DNA of 64,000 nt. Source: Fictibacillus nanhaiensis (lineage in GTDB: Bacteria > Bacillota > Bacilli > Bacillales > Fictibacillaceae). The notes beneath the pieces are model-generated. The model did not search any database. It saw only the letters and a list, made by a program, of their open reading frames with translations, and was not told the DNA's origin. Shown here in pieces: positions 33,591 through 44,097 of the stretch. The stretch covers positions 248,001-312,000 of the forward strand of contig JAFHKR010000038.1 of NCBI GenBank assembly GCA_017052515.1, written 5' to 3'. Position 1 is the stretch's first letter; each line of letters starts with the position of its first letter. The position numbers were made by a program, and so were the translations under genes.

Positions 33591-35123
33591 ATGGATCTAG
33601 ATACTTTATTATCGTTTAGATGGAGCGTTATGCTACCTGAATTTATTATCTTAGGTGTTGCGACTCTTTTATCAGTTATCGACCTTTTTATGAAAAAAGA
33701 ATCGAGCCGGAAGCCTTTGGCCTGGCTTGCTGGAGCAGGTATTCTAGCTGCCCTCATCGCCGTTTTTATGCAGCTTGATATAGAAGTAACATCGATTCTG
33801 TATGATACGTACAGACTTGATTCGTTTTCAAAAGCTTTCAAGATTCTGCTTTTGTTAGGAACGTTATTAGTGATCGTTCTTTCATCCAATTATAAGAAAG
33901 AAGATCTGGAAGAAAACCGGGGAGAATTTTATTACTTGCTTCTCGCAGCTTTGTTGGGGGCTATGATGATGGCTTCGAGCGCTGACTTGATCACGTTGTT
34001 TGTGGGCCTTGAACTTCTCTCACTTTCTTCCTATGTAATGGCTGGTCTAGAGCGGCGAAATAAACGAAGCAACGAATCAGCGTTTAAGTATATTGTATCT
34101 GGCGGAATTGCGACCGCTATCACCCTTTTTGGAATGAGTTACATTTTCGGGCTTACCGGAGAGACGAACTTGTTCAAGATCGCAGAGAACATGGGGAACC
34201 TTGAACTGTTAAAGCACAGCTTTCTCATCGTCTTCGCTTTCATCATCACGTTTGCTGGACTAACGTTTAAGATTGCGGCCGCTCCGCTTCACATGTGGGC
34301 ACCAGATGTATATGAAGGGGCGCCTGTTCCGGTTACAGCATTCTTGAGTGTCGTGTCGAAAACAGCAGGCTTTGTGATCTTGCTGCGTGTGATCATCATC
34401 TGTTTTATCGCGGCTCCAGGGATCGATAAGGAACCGATCCTGCTGCAAGTTCAGCCGTATGTGATGGTATTAGCAGCGGCAACCATGATCATTGGTAACG
34501 TTACGGCGCTTCGACAACGAAATATAAAAAGAATGTTCGCCTATTCGTCTATCGCACAAGCGGGTTACATTTTAGTGCCGTTCGTTTCAAATTCGTCATT
34601 GTTGTTCGAACTCATCTGGTTCTATCTTTTAGCCTATTTGTTTATGAATATTGGCGCGTTTACGGTCATTCAACTATTAAGCAGTCAAGAAGGCTCAGCT
34701 GATGTCGGGATTTTCCGTGGTTTATTTCGAAGATCTCCGTGGCTTGCGGTTCCGATGACATTTTTCATACTCTCGCTAGCGGGTATTCCGATCACCGCAG
34801 GATTTATCGGGAAGTTTGGAATCTTTATGGGAGCGCTTGGACTCGATCCCGCACATTATTGGCTAGCCGCTGTTATGATGGCAACCACGCTCGTGTCGTA
34901 CGTGTATTACTTTAACATCATTGCGATCATGTTTTTCCGGGACAGTGATGGAACGAAGGTTTCAATCCCAGGTGGAATGGCTGCCGTACTCGCATTCTGT
35001 ACGGCATCGGTTATCATTCTAGGCATTATGCCAGATCTTGCACTCGATTTCTTTTACGGGAATTTTGATGTGAACGAATTCTTTATGCAGATTGAAACCG
35101 AAGTTCATACGCATGATCATTGA
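33591..35123 (+). CDS. nuoN: NADH-quinone oxidoreductase subunit N
   Basis: This 510-residue antiporter-like subunit ends the operon. ITLFVGLELLSLSSYVMAGL and TFKIAAAPLHMWAPDVYEGAP carry the conserved Glu and Lys, and IKRMFAYSSIAQAGYILVPF matches the family. A terminator follows. No nuoE, nuoF or nuoG gene is present on either side. Confidence 0.96.
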   Translation: MDLDTLLSFRWSVMLPEFIILGVATLLSVIDLFMKKESSRKPLAWLAGAGILAALIAVFMQLDIEVTSILYDTYRLDSFSKAFKILLLLGTLLVIVLSSNYKKEDLEENRGEFYYLLLAALLGAMMMASSADLITLFVGLELLSLSSYVMAGLERRNKRSNESAFKYIVSGGIATAITLFGMSYIFGLTGETNLFKIAENMGNLELLKHSFLIVFAFIITFAGLTFKIAAAPLHMWAPDVYEGAPVPVTAFLSVVSKTAGFVILLRVIIICFIAAPGIDKEPILLQVQPYVMVLAAATMIIGNVTALRQRNIKRMFAYSSIAQAGYILVPFVSNSSLLFELIWFYLLAYLFMNIGAFTVIQLLSSQEGSADVGIFRGLFRRSPWLAVPMTFFILSLAGIPITAGFIGKFGIFMGALGLDPAHYWLAAVMMATTLVSYVYYFNIIAIMFFRDSDGTKVSIPGGMAAVLAFCTASVIILGIMPDLALDFFYGNFDVNEFFMQIETEVHTHDH

Positions 35124-35137
35124 TTGTTGAATATATG

Positions 35138-35189
35138 AAAGCTAGTTCATTGAGGTTTCCGCGAGAGGGAACCTTGATGAGCTTTTTTT
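35138..35189 (+). terminator. Terminator of the nuo operon
   Basis: AAAGCT, TTCAT and GAGGTT on the left pair with AACCTT, GATGA and AGCTTT on the right, followed by a T run. Confidence 0.8.
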
Positions 35190-35200
35190 ATTGAAATCAG

Positions 35201-35299
35201 CTAACGTGAAATTGGCGAGAATAAAGTGAATATAAGGTGCGTTAACGCGGAATTATTGAAATTAACGTGAATATATCATGAATAATGTGAATATAATGG
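35201..35299 (+). repeat. About 21-nt-period phrase array, family D
   Basis: The phrase (T)AACGTGAATATA recurs about five times in degenerate form: AACGTGAAATT, AAAGTGAATATA, AACGCGGAATTA, AACGTGAATATA and AATGTGAATATA. Spacing is 21, 21, 20 and 20 nt. It begins 12 nt after the nuo terminator. Confidence 0.65.
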
Positions 35300-35571
35300 T
35301 TTTCGTTTTATTTGATAATATTTTTGTCGGATCCAGCTGGATAAAAAAAATGAGTCAAAACTACCGTAACTTCTGCGGTTTAGTTTCGTCTAATCATAGT
35401 GAAACGACTATAAACTGAGACTTACATTTAGTAGTCGTTACAAATTTTTGAACTTCTTAAAAGAAAAGGCTTTCACAACCCCTTACTAGGGAAAAAGTAT
35501 CTATCTAAATTATTGAGAAAGACGTATGCTTAAGATGTCGAAATATGTAATAAGGAGGTCAGACTTTTTAA
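35300..35571. other. Gap between the family D array and ywzB
   Basis: This 272-nt AT-rich stretch has no coding frame. One inverted repeat is clear: AACGACTA (35403-35410) with TAGTCGTT (35432-35439). AAACTACCG and CGGTTTAGTTT nearby can also pair. The ywzB promoter must lie in it, but no convincing pair of hexamers was found. Confidence 0.4.
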
Positions 35572-35805
35572 ATGATTCCAATCGGACAACAAGCTTTGTT
35601 ACATATCATCGTACATCTATTGTTTCTCGTGATCTCTTGGTGGGCACTGCAGGCCGTTCATTTTGATAAATGGATCAAAAAAGGGAAGGTCATGCAAGCT
35701 AGAGTGTTATACATACTTCTAGTGATCAGCTTAGCCAGCATCGCGAGCGATTTTTTTCTAAAGTATCTACAGTATTCCAAAAATCTTAGTCAGCTATTTG
35801 GATAA
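35572..35805 (+). CDS. ywzB: YwzB / DUF1146 small membrane protein
   Basis: This 77-residue protein has two membrane helices around a conserved WWALQAVHFDKWIKKGK loop, the mark of DUF1146 (YwzB). The function is unknown. The gene lies between atp or nuo and ywmB-murA in Bacillus, as here. An AAGGAGGTC site sets the ATG. Confidence 0.85.
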   Translation: MIPIGQQALLHIIVHLLFLVISWWALQAVHFDKWIKKGKVMQARVLYILLVISLASIASDFFLKYLQYSKNLSQLFG

Positions 35806-35914
35806 GTCCATATCTTTTACATAAGTAGTGAACTTGTCGGAATATGACTACAACTTCCACGGATATCCTCTGTTTCATTGGCAACAATGAGAAATAGAGA
35901 GGATGTGCTGGGGA

Positions 35915-36661
35915 ATGAAAAAATGGACGATGACGATTACAGCGATTTTGCTATTAGTTATGATTACTTCTGGATATGCAAAAACAGATGAAAAAACAAA
36001 TGAAGTTACACATATAATAGACGTTCTAAAAGACAGCGGAGCAACACCTGACAAATGGACTATGCATTTTCGTGGTCAAACAGGTTTTACATCTAAAGGA
36101 CTAGGGTATGTAAAAAAAGCAGAAGAGCTTAAACGTAATTATCCTGAATTTAACTGGGCGGTAACGGAAGATCAAGCCGGGCATTATAAAATGACCGGAC
36201 TATTTGAGCGTAATGATATTGGGGTTAGAGAGAAAATGACCGTCATTACATACCCCCAAAAAGATCAATCTGCATCGTATTTTATTTATGCGGTTGAAGG
36301 ACTTGTAAATGCAAATCAAAATTGGAAAGAAATCCAGAACCTGATCGATAGTCGGGTTGAACAATCAATTGGAGGAAATCCCAAAATTTTCTCTTGTGTT
36401 ACCGGTACATACGGTGATAAAATGATGGTTGATTTGTATTCGCAAGCAAATGAATTGGTACGCGCCTTTTCTGGTGATTCTGTCGAGGAACTAAAAGAAG
36501 AGACGTTTGTGTCGCTTTCTGCATATACTGAGCAGTGGGAACAAGCGATTTATACCGGTCATCAACATAAAATGAATCTTCAGGTGGCATTACGATCTGA
36601 AGGATTGGGCAGCGGAACAACTGTCACAATTGGCACACCAATAATTACGTCTGAATATTAA
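35915..36661 (+). CDS. ywmB: YwmB family exported protein
   Basis: This 248-residue protein starts with a signal peptide (MKKWTMTITAILLLVMITSG) and matches YwmB (TATA-box-binding-protein-like fold, DUF1779) of sporulating Bacillus by context and by the pattern FRGQTGFTSKGLGY and GTYGDKMMVDLYSQA. Its role is not established. The chosen ATG at 35915 begins the signal peptide; an in-frame ATG at 35903 directly follows GAGAGG with no spacing. murA starts 30 nt after its stop. Confidence 0.8.
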   Translation: MKKWTMTITAILLLVMITSGYAKTDEKTNEVTHIIDVLKDSGATPDKWTMHFRGQTGFTSKGLGYVKKAEELKRNYPEFNWAVTEDQAGHYKMTGLFERNDIGVREKMTVITYPQKDQSASYFIYAVEGLVNANQNWKEIQNLIDSRVEQSIGGNPKIFSCVTGTYGDKMMVDLYSQANELVRAFSGDSVEELKEETFVSLSAYTEQWEQAIYTGHQHKMNLQVALRSEGLGSGTTVTIGTPIITSEY

Positions 36662-36691
36662 TATACAAATTGGACGCGGAGGGGAATATCG

Positions 36692-38002
36692 TTGGAAAAA
36701 ATCATTGTCCGTGGTGGTAGGCGGTTAGAAGGCTCTGTTCGAGTTGAAGGAGCTAAGAATGCCGTACTTCCTGTCATCGCAGCATCCATTTTAGCAAGTA
36801 AAGGCAAAAGCACAATTAAAGACGTGCCGAGTCTAGCTGATGTGTTTACGATTAACGAAGTATTACGTTATTTAAATATTGATGTAGCATTTGAAAACGG
36901 TGAAATTTCTGTTGATGCTACAAGCGAGTTGAAAACAGAAGCACCATTTGAGTATGTCCGCAAAATGAGAGCATCATTCCTAGTAATGGGACCATTGCTT
37001 GCTCGCGTTGGATTGTCTCGTATCGCACTTCCAGGAGGATGCGCGATTGGATCTCGTCCGATCGATCAGCATCTTAAAGGATTTGAAGCGATGGGTGCCA
37101 CTGTAAAGATCGGGAACGGATTTATCGAAGCAAAAATTGATGGCCGCTTGCAAGGTGCAAAGATTTATTTAGACTTCCCAAGTGTAGGAGCTACTGAGAA
37201 CATCATGATGGCTGCAACACTTGCTGAAGGTACCACTATCATCGAAAATGCTGCAAAAGAACCTGAGATCGTATGTCTAGCTAACTACTTGAACGCGATG
37301 GGTGCTACAGTAATCGGTGCAGGAACAGGCACGATCCGCATCGTTGGAGCGGAAGAGCTTGTTGGTGCTGAGCATACAGTTGTTCCAGACCGTATCGAAG
37401 CGGGTACGTATATGGTAGCAGCAGCTATTACACAAGGTGATGTTTTAGTTGAAAATGCTATCGCAGAACACCTACGTCCTTTAATCGCAAAAATGGAAGA
37501 GATGGGTGTACAGATTCAAGAAGAAGGTAACGGACTTCGTGTTCGTGGACCTCGTGAACTGAAACCTGTTGATATCAAAACAATGCCTCACCCAGGATTC
37601 CCGACTGATCTTCAGTCGCAAATGATGGCGCTATTGCTTCGTGCAAACGGAACAAGCGTAATCACGGAAACTGTATTCGAAAACCGTTTCATGCACGTGG
37701 AAGAATTCCGCCGCATGAATGGTGATATTAAAATCGAAGGCCGTTCTTCTGTGATCAACGGACCTGTAAATCTGCAAGGTGCTGAGGTTGCTTCAACTGA
37801 CCTTCGCGCAGGTGCTGCTTTGGTACTTGCTGGGCTTGTCGCTGATGGTTACACGCGTGTAACTGAACTGAAGCACATCGACCGCGGATACGTTGATTTC
37901 ACTGGGAAATTGGCTGCATTAGGTGCTGACATCGAGCGTGTAAACGAAGATGTGAAAACAACACCTGCCAAAGAGCAATCATTAAAAAGTAATTTAGCAT
38001 AA
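36692..38002 (+). CDS. murA: UDP-N-acetylglucosamine 1-carboxyvinyltransferase
   Basis: This 436-residue enzyme makes the first committed step of peptidoglycan synthesis, adding enolpyruvate from PEP to UDP-GlcNAc. K22-N23 in [16 protein letters not shown] and the PEP-binding C117 in [15 protein letters not shown] are intact, so fosfomycin sensitivity is expected. The start is TTG at 36692 after GCGGAGGGG. The position after ywmB and before spoIID points to the murAA paralogue. Confidence 0.96.
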   Translation: MEKIIVRGGRRLEGSVRVEGAKNAVLPVIAASILASKGKSTIKDVPSLADVFTINEVLRYLNIDVAFENGEISVDATSELKTEAPFEYVRKMRASFLVMGPLLARVGLSRIALPGGCAIGSRPIDQHLKGFEAMGATVKIGNGFIEAKIDGRLQGAKIYLDFPSVGATENIMMAATLAEGTTIIENAAKEPEIVCLANYLNAMGATVIGAGTGTIRIVGAEELVGAEHTVVPDRIEAGTYMVAAAITQGDVLVENAIAEHLRPLIAKMEEMGVQIQEEGNGLRVRGPRELKPVDIKTMPHPGFPTDLQSQMMALLLRANGTSVITETVFENRFMHVEEFRRMNGDIKIEGRSSVINGPVNLQGAEVASTDLRAGAALVLAGLVADGYTRVTELKHIDRGYVDFTGKLAALGADIERVNEDVKTTPAKEQSLKSNLA

Positions 38003-38016
38003 TATTATTTAGAGCG

Positions 38017-38051
38017 AACCCTTTCTCATCATGAGAAAGGGTTTTTTATTT
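38017..38051 (+). terminator. murA terminator
   Basis: AACCCTTTCTC and GAGAAAGGGTT form an 11-bp stem around a 5-nt loop, followed by TTTTT. Confidence 0.92.
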
Positions 38052-38068
38052 TTCGTCTGCGTTCTAAG

Positions 38069-38226
38069 TTTTACGGTACGAGTTTGTATATTTGTTACAC
38101 GTTCACCGGTAAAGAGGTAATAAGCACCTGAAAAGTGTGTCGTTTCACCTGTGCGTATCCTATTACCACCGATGATTCATAAATAACCACCTGGAAATGC
38201 CTAACTTCCACCTACAATCATGATTT
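38069..38226 (-). repeat. 21-nt-period phrase array, family C, copy 3 (minus orientation)
   Basis: Read on the minus strand this is family C: six 21-nt units with CAGGTG or CGGTG cores (as CACCTG and CACCG on the plus strand; units at 38101, 38122, 38143, 38164, 38185 and 38206), then the tail CGGTGAACGTGT, spacer, and CTCGTACCGTAAAA at 38069-38100. It is the only array whose orientation is opposite to the upstream gene. Confidence 0.8.
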
Positions 38227-38240
38227 TAGGACCAACTTCC

Positions 38241-38266
38241 GTTTAATTCAAAGCGTATTCGGGAAA
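38241..38266 (+). promoter_or_regulatory. Candidate sigma-B promoter
   Basis: GTTTAA (38241-38246), a 14-nt spacer and GGGAAA (38261-38266) fit the general-stress consensus GTTTAA-N13-15-GGGWAW. It lies 51 nt before the small membrane protein gene. Confidence 0.65.
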
Positions 38267-38317
38267 TCTAAACCATATACTTATACTTTTTTATTTTATG
38301 GAAGGGATGTCGAACTC

Positions 38318-38464
38318 ATGCTTTGGACCATTATCGGAATATTAGTCGTACTTTGGTTATTAGGTGTTATCTTTAAAGTAGCTGGCGGAATCATTCATAT
38401 CTTACTTGTCATCGCTTTGATCGTTTTTGTTTTAAATTTTATTAAAGGCCGCAAATCGAAATAG
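38318..38464 (+). CDS. Lmo0937-family small membrane protein (DUF5670-like)
   Basis: This gene encodes 48 residues beginning MLWTIIGILVVLWLLG, with two hydrophobic segments separated by FKVAGGIIH and a basic IKGRKSK tail. This matches the Lmo0937/DUF5670 family of short membrane proteins, which are often under general stress control. GAAGGGATG upstream sets the ATG at 38318. The sigma-B-like promoter and a terminator make it a complete single-gene unit. The function is unknown. Confidence 0.8.
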   Translation: MLWTIIGILVVLWLLGVIFKVAGGIIHILLVIALIVFVLNFIKGRKSK

Positions 38465-38468
38465 CTGT

Positions 38469-38500
38469 AAAAGCTGGCTTCTTGGAGCCAGCTTTTTTTA
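38469..38500 (+). terminator. Terminator of the small membrane protein gene
   Basis: AAGCTGGCT and AGCCAGCTT pair perfectly around TCTTGG, followed by a T run, 5 nt after the stop codon. Confidence 0.92.
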
Positions 38501-38614
38501 ATGGTGAAATTTTGTCTTTTAAATCGAATGAACACAAAAAAACAGTTCCTAATACCTGTTTTTTGAATGAAATTTTTACTTTTAGTACATATTAATCAAA
38601 ATTTTAAGAATAGT

Positions 38615-38642
38615 TTGAAAATAAAACGAAAGGTGCTATTAT
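38615..38642 (+). promoter_or_regulatory. Candidate promoter of the neutral protease gene
   Basis: TTGAAA (38615-38620) and TATTAT (38637-38642) have a 16-nt spacer, about 48 nt before the start codon. Confidence 0.5.
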
Positions 38643-38668
38643 AAATCCACTGGCTTTAAAATTCATGA

Positions 38669-40357
<1,689 letters not shown>

Positions 40358-40368
40358 AATTAACATGC

Positions 40369-40408
40369 AAAAACCCTGATCTCTGAGTTTGGAGATCGGG
40401 GTTTTTTA
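40369..40408 (+). terminator. Neutral protease terminator
   Basis: AAAACCCTGATCTC pairs with GAGATCGGGGTTTT, followed by TT, about 12 nt after the stop codon. Confidence 0.88.
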
Positions 40409-40493
40409 TCGTTATCAAATAATTATTAGGAGAATTGGGAAGTTTAACCTGTAGTTATAAATTTACTCGGTCACCAATAAAGGAAGATGAAAT

Positions 40494-41204
40494 ATGGATT
40501 TGAAACATGTTTTATTTGAAGCAGAGGATTTAAGTATTATTGAACAAGTCTTTAGAACTTCCTTGCTCTATTTTTTGTTATTCGCGTCTGATAAAGCAAT
40601 GGGTTTTAAGCAGAATGCTATTACAACTCCTTATAATTTCATCATGGCAGCTGGAATCAGTCATATTTCAGCTACTCGAATCGTAGTTCCTGATTCAAGA
40701 CCGATCGATGCTTTTGCAATAATCATTGTTTATACCATTTTTATGCTGTGTTTTACTTACTTCGGGTACCTTAAGCTACCGTCGATTGTATCGCAAACAC
40801 CTACTATTATCGTAAAAAACGGTAAAATCATAAAGGGAAATTTAAAGAAAACGAGGCTAACCCTTGATAATGTATTTTCCATTTTACGAGTGAAAGATGC
40901 TTTTAATCTTGAAAAAGTGAAGTTTCTAGTAGCAGAAACAACCGGTGATTTTAGTGTTGCTATCGACAATAAAGACCAACCCGTAACTAAATCTTCTTTG
41001 GGTATACCAACGACTTCAAATGAGCTGTCTCAGCTTTTAATCTATGAAGGGAAAGTGGATCAGCAGGTGCTAAAGAAAAACAACCTTGACCATGATTGGT
41101 TAAACGAGCAGTTACAAATACTTGATATTCAAGCGATAAATGATGTTTTCGTTGGGATTCTAACTCCTGAGAAAACACTTTACATAAACCGGCAGGAGGT
41201 TTAA
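40494..41204 (+). CDS. DUF421 (YetF-like) membrane protein, first of a pair
   Basis: This 236-residue protein has about three N-terminal membrane helices and a cytosolic C-terminal YetF-type domain with PTIIVKNGKIIKGNLKKTRLT. It belongs to the DUF421 family, several members of which are induced in sporulating Bacillus. The role is unknown. The ATG follows AAAGGAAGATG. It lies one base from a second DUF421 gene. Confidence 0.82.
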   Translation: MDLKHVLFEAEDLSIIEQVFRTSLLYFLLFASDKAMGFKQNAITTPYNFIMAAGISHISATRIVVPDSRPIDAFAIIIVYTIFMLCFTYFGYLKLPSIVSQTPTIIVKNGKIIKGNLKKTRLTLDNVFSILRVKDAFNLEKVKFLVAETTGDFSVAIDNKDQPVTKSSLGIPTTSNELSQLLIYEGKVDQQVLKKNNLDHDWLNEQLQILDIQAINDVFVGILTPEKTLYINRQEV

Positions 41205-41205
41205 G

Positions 41206-41910
41206 ATGCCTCAAGTTTTTGGTGAATTAAAAGATATAACATTGATGGGGTATGTTATTCGAACAATCCTTGTAGGGGTTATAGTCTTCTTGGTTGGAAG
41301 GTTTGTAACGAAAAGGTCCTTTAGCCAAATGACGACCTTTGACTTTGCGTTGATCTGGATATTAGGAGCCCTTACTGTATCTCCCTTATTAGAAGGGGAT
41401 GTGACTTTTACAAGGACGATCACCCCTATATTAACGCTTTTCTTCTGGCATACCGCACTCAGTATGATTTCTTTAAAGAGCAGGTCTTTTGCTCATTTTT
41501 TTAACGGAAAACCATTGCTGCTTATTGATGATGGGAAAATCGTCAGGAAACATTTAAGAAAACACTTTATGAATATTGATCTCTTGCTAGCTGAGCTTAG
41601 AATTAGAAAAGTTTTTGATATATCCGAAGTTAGGTACTGCATGTTGGAGCCGAACGGTCAGCTGAGCATTATGAAATACAGTGCATACGATCCAGTTACT
41701 GCGTCAGATATGAAAACCGCAGTTTCTCCAATTGACATTCCCTTAGTGGTGATAAATGATGGGAAACTTTTTGAAGAGAATCTTAAAACAGCAAACGTAG
41801 ATTTGATTTGGCTAAAAGAAAACTTGAAGACACATCAAGTGGATTGCGTAGAGTCTGTTTACTTAGCAACTGTTGATCAAGGTAAAAAGCTGTATGTTTC
41901 AAAAAAATAA
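41206..41910 (+). CDS. DUF421 (YetF-like) membrane protein, second of a pair
   Basis: This 234-residue paralogue of the preceding gene has the more canonical DUF421 features: VFLVGRFVTKRSFSQMTTFDF, then KPLLLIDDGKIVRKHLRKH and the LLAELRIRKVFDISEV segment. GGCAGGAGG lies inside the end of the first gene, and the spacing is 1 nt, so the pair is translationally coupled. A terminator follows at 42002. Confidence 0.84.
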   Translation: MPQVFGELKDITLMGYVIRTILVGVIVFLVGRFVTKRSFSQMTTFDFALIWILGALTVSPLLEGDVTFTRTITPILTLFFWHTALSMISLKSRSFAHFFNGKPLLLIDDGKIVRKHLRKHFMNIDLLLAELRIRKVFDISEVRYCMLEPNGQLSIMKYSAYDPVTASDMKTAVSPIDIPLVVINDGKLFEENLKTANVDLIWLKENLKTHQVDCVESVYLATVDQGKKLYVSKK

Positions 41911-42001
41911 GGCTGGAATCATACGTATTTATGTTGAGGTTTTTTAAGATAAATTTTCGTTTATATATAAATGGATAAAAACAGCCAACTTTTAAAATGC
42001 T

Positions 42002-42052
42002 CTGCACCTCAATTTGTAGACACCGCTATCAATTGGTGGTGCAGTTTTTTCA
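42002..42052 (+). terminator. Terminator of the DUF421 pair
   Basis: TGCACC and CAATT on the left pair with AATTG and GGTGCA on the right, followed by TTTTTT. Confidence 0.75.
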
Positions 42053-42060
42053 TAGCTAAG

Positions 42061-42675
42061 TTATAGACCATTCACCGCCATTTTACCAAGTGGTCCGTTC
42101 TCATCAATGATATTCTGTAGATCAAAAACAGAGATAGGAAACATGGGAAATCCATATACATAAGCGGTGATCTCGTAAAGCTGAAAATAGATCACGAGCG
42201 ACTTATCAGCGATATAAAAATCTTGATCCGGCCGGATGCTTTTAAATGGTTCGAGTGTGTCAATCTGGCGTAATTTCAGCTGTTCGTGAATATGACGATT
42301 GATGACTTCCACATAATTGCTTCCCGGTTTAAACAGATCTTTTAACGTATACGTTTTCCCTGTAGAAAGATCCCACGTTTCCGATTTGATATACGTCATG
42401 CCATGGGCTGCCATGGGTGTATAAGCAAAATTTAAGAAACCGATGCTCAAGATGTTCTTTTCGTTCGTTTTCACAGCAAACTCTCCATACATGCCTGGAC
42501 GAGCCTCGGGGTTCTGGTAATTCGCAAGCTGCTCGTTGATCTGAACGATCCCTCGATTTACTTGCTGCTGAATACGAGGGTTAATTTTGCCTTCGATCCG
42601 CGGGTAGTAAATCTTAATATTGCCAGGTGCATACGTGAGCGTACGAACCAAAACAGGAGGCTGAAAACTGTCCAT
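42061..42675 (-). CDS. DUF3298/DUF4163-like protein
   Basis: This 204-residue protein looks like the RsiV-type DUF4163 plus DUF3298 arrangement without a membrane anchor: YYPRIEGKINPRIQQQVN at the start and GKTYTLKDLFKPGSNYVEVIN in the second half, ending with the FDLQNIIDENG segment. No signal peptide is seen, unlike RsiV. The ATG at 42675 follows GAAAGGGTG at 6 nt; an in-frame start 7 codons earlier is less well placed. The function is unknown. Confidence 0.7.
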   Translation of the reverse strand: MDSFQPPVLVRTLTYAPGNIKIYYPRIEGKINPRIQQQVNRGIVQINEQLANYQNPEARPGMYGEFAVKTNEKNILSIGFLNFAYTPMAAHGMTYIKSETWDLSTGKTYTLKDLFKPGSNYVEVINRHIHEQLKLRQIDTLEPFKSIRPDQDFYIADKSLVIYFQLYEITAYVYGFPMFPISVFDLQNIIDENGPLGKMAVNGL

Positions 42676-42870
42676 GCTGTTCACCCTTTCAAGCATTTCA
42701 TCTCTCTATTTTATGCGGCGGATGGCCTGTATCAGTCCCTGAAGTAAAACTTGTAAATGTAGAATGTAGTGAGGTGTATTCATTTGTAAAAATGCTAGTT
42801 TCGAGTTCTAAATGCCCCTCTTTTTGTATAAGTTGTATGGTAGATAACAATCTAGGAGGGCATTGGAACC

Positions 42871-43911
42871 GTGAATGTAAATATCAAGCCGCTGATTTGG
42901 ATTCTAGCTATTTTTGTCGCTATCATCGTCCTTCTCCCGACGATACTCGTACTACCATTTTCCTCAGCACCTCCCGAGTGGAAAGAAGAGAAAGCTGCGC
43001 GTCCATCTGAGAGAGTGCTAGCTTTAGAAGTTCCTCATTCAGACATCGTCGTGCCTGTTTTCAGAAAATCGATGGATACGGTTCAGAACATCCCGTTAGA
43101 AGAGTATGTGGCTGGCGTGGTAGCCTCTGAAATGCCAGCGGACTTCGAGTTAGAGGCGCTAAAAGCACAAGCGTTAACTGCACGAACGTTTATTGTCAAA
43201 GCTCTACTAAACCGCGGCAAAGATGATAGTCTGCCAGAAGGAGCGGTCGTCTCAGACACGGTGATGCATCAAGTGTACAAAGGAAACGAAGAGTTAGAGA
43301 CCCTTTGGGGGGATGACTTCAATCAAAAGATAGAGAAGATCATCAAGGCTGTCTCAGAGACTAAAGGACAGATCTTAACGTATGAAGGAGATCCGATTCA
43401 AGCGAGTTTCTTTTCCACAAGCAACGGGTTTACTGTCAATTCCGAGGATTATTGGAAGAACGAATATCCATATTTACGAAGTGTAGAAAGTCCATGGGAT
43501 AAAAAAGAGTCTCCGAAATACACAGAGACCATCCAGCTGCCAGTCAGCACGGTAGAGCAGAAGCTAGGCGTTTCCTTAACGAAGGACGGTCAGATCGGGA
43601 AAGTAGTTGCCACAACGAGCGGAAAACGAATCGGCAAATGGGCGATCGGTAAAAAAGAGTTCACTGGAAAAGAAGTACGAGAGAAGCTTGAGCTGCGTTC
43701 GACGGATTTCGAGATGAAGAAAAAAGGAAAACAAGTTACCGTAACTACACGCGGCTATGGTCATGGAGTGGGGCTGAGCCAATACGGCGCGAACGGAATG
43801 GCAAAGGAAGGCAAGACGTATAAAGAGATCGTGAATCACTATTACAAGGGGATTGAGATTGCGGATTATAAACCGATTGCTGATAAGGGTCTCGCGTACC
43901 AGCCTCAGTGA
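42871..43911 (+). CDS. spoIID: Stage II sporulation protein D
   Basis: This 346-residue membrane-anchored lytic transglycosylase acts with SpoIIM and SpoIIP during engulfment in the mother cell. One N-terminal membrane helix (about residues 8-30) is followed by the SpoIID domain. E87 in VVASEMPADFELEALKAQA corresponds to the catalytic Glu of Bacillus SpoIID. GYGHGVGLSQYGANGMAKEG is the C-terminal signature. The start is GTG at 42871, after CTAGGAGGG. Expression is expected from sigma-E; no clear promoter was assigned. Confidence 0.96.
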   Translation: MNVNIKPLIWILAIFVAIIVLLPTILVLPFSSAPPEWKEEKAARPSERVLALEVPHSDIVVPVFRKSMDTVQNIPLEEYVAGVVASEMPADFELEALKAQALTARTFIVKALLNRGKDDSLPEGAVVSDTVMHQVYKGNEELETLWGDDFNQKIEKIIKAVSETKGQILTYEGDPIQASFFSTSNGFTVNSEDYWKNEYPYLRSVESPWDKKESPKYTETIQLPVSTVEQKLGVSLTKDGQIGKVVATTSGKRIGKWAIGKKEFTGKEVREKLELRSTDFEMKKKGKQVTVTTRGYGHGVGLSQYGANGMAKEGKTYKEIVNHYYKGIEIADYKPIADKGLAYQPQ

Positions 43912-43928
43912 ATTGTGTCTAAATTGTA

Positions 43929-43960
43929 GGGGGTCTGACCCGGGTCAGACCCCCTCTTTA
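43929..43960. terminator. Perfect 26-bp palindrome after spoIID
   Basis: GGGGGTCTGACCC (43929-43941) is followed directly by its exact complement GGGTCAGACCCCC (43942-43954), then CTCTTTA. It could act as a terminator with a loop of a few bases. A half-site, GGGGTCTGACCCC, recurs at 51020-51032 at the fabZ stop codon. Confidence 0.7.
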
Positions 43961-44097
43961 TGTTTTGATTGAAACCGCTAGATGTCATCAGGCATTCAGC
44001 GGTTTTTTGTATTGTCGAAAGAAACTTTCAAAAAAGTTTTGCACTAAAGTATATATTTTCAGAATTCTGTTCAAACTTGTTGCTGAGGTGATGAAAA

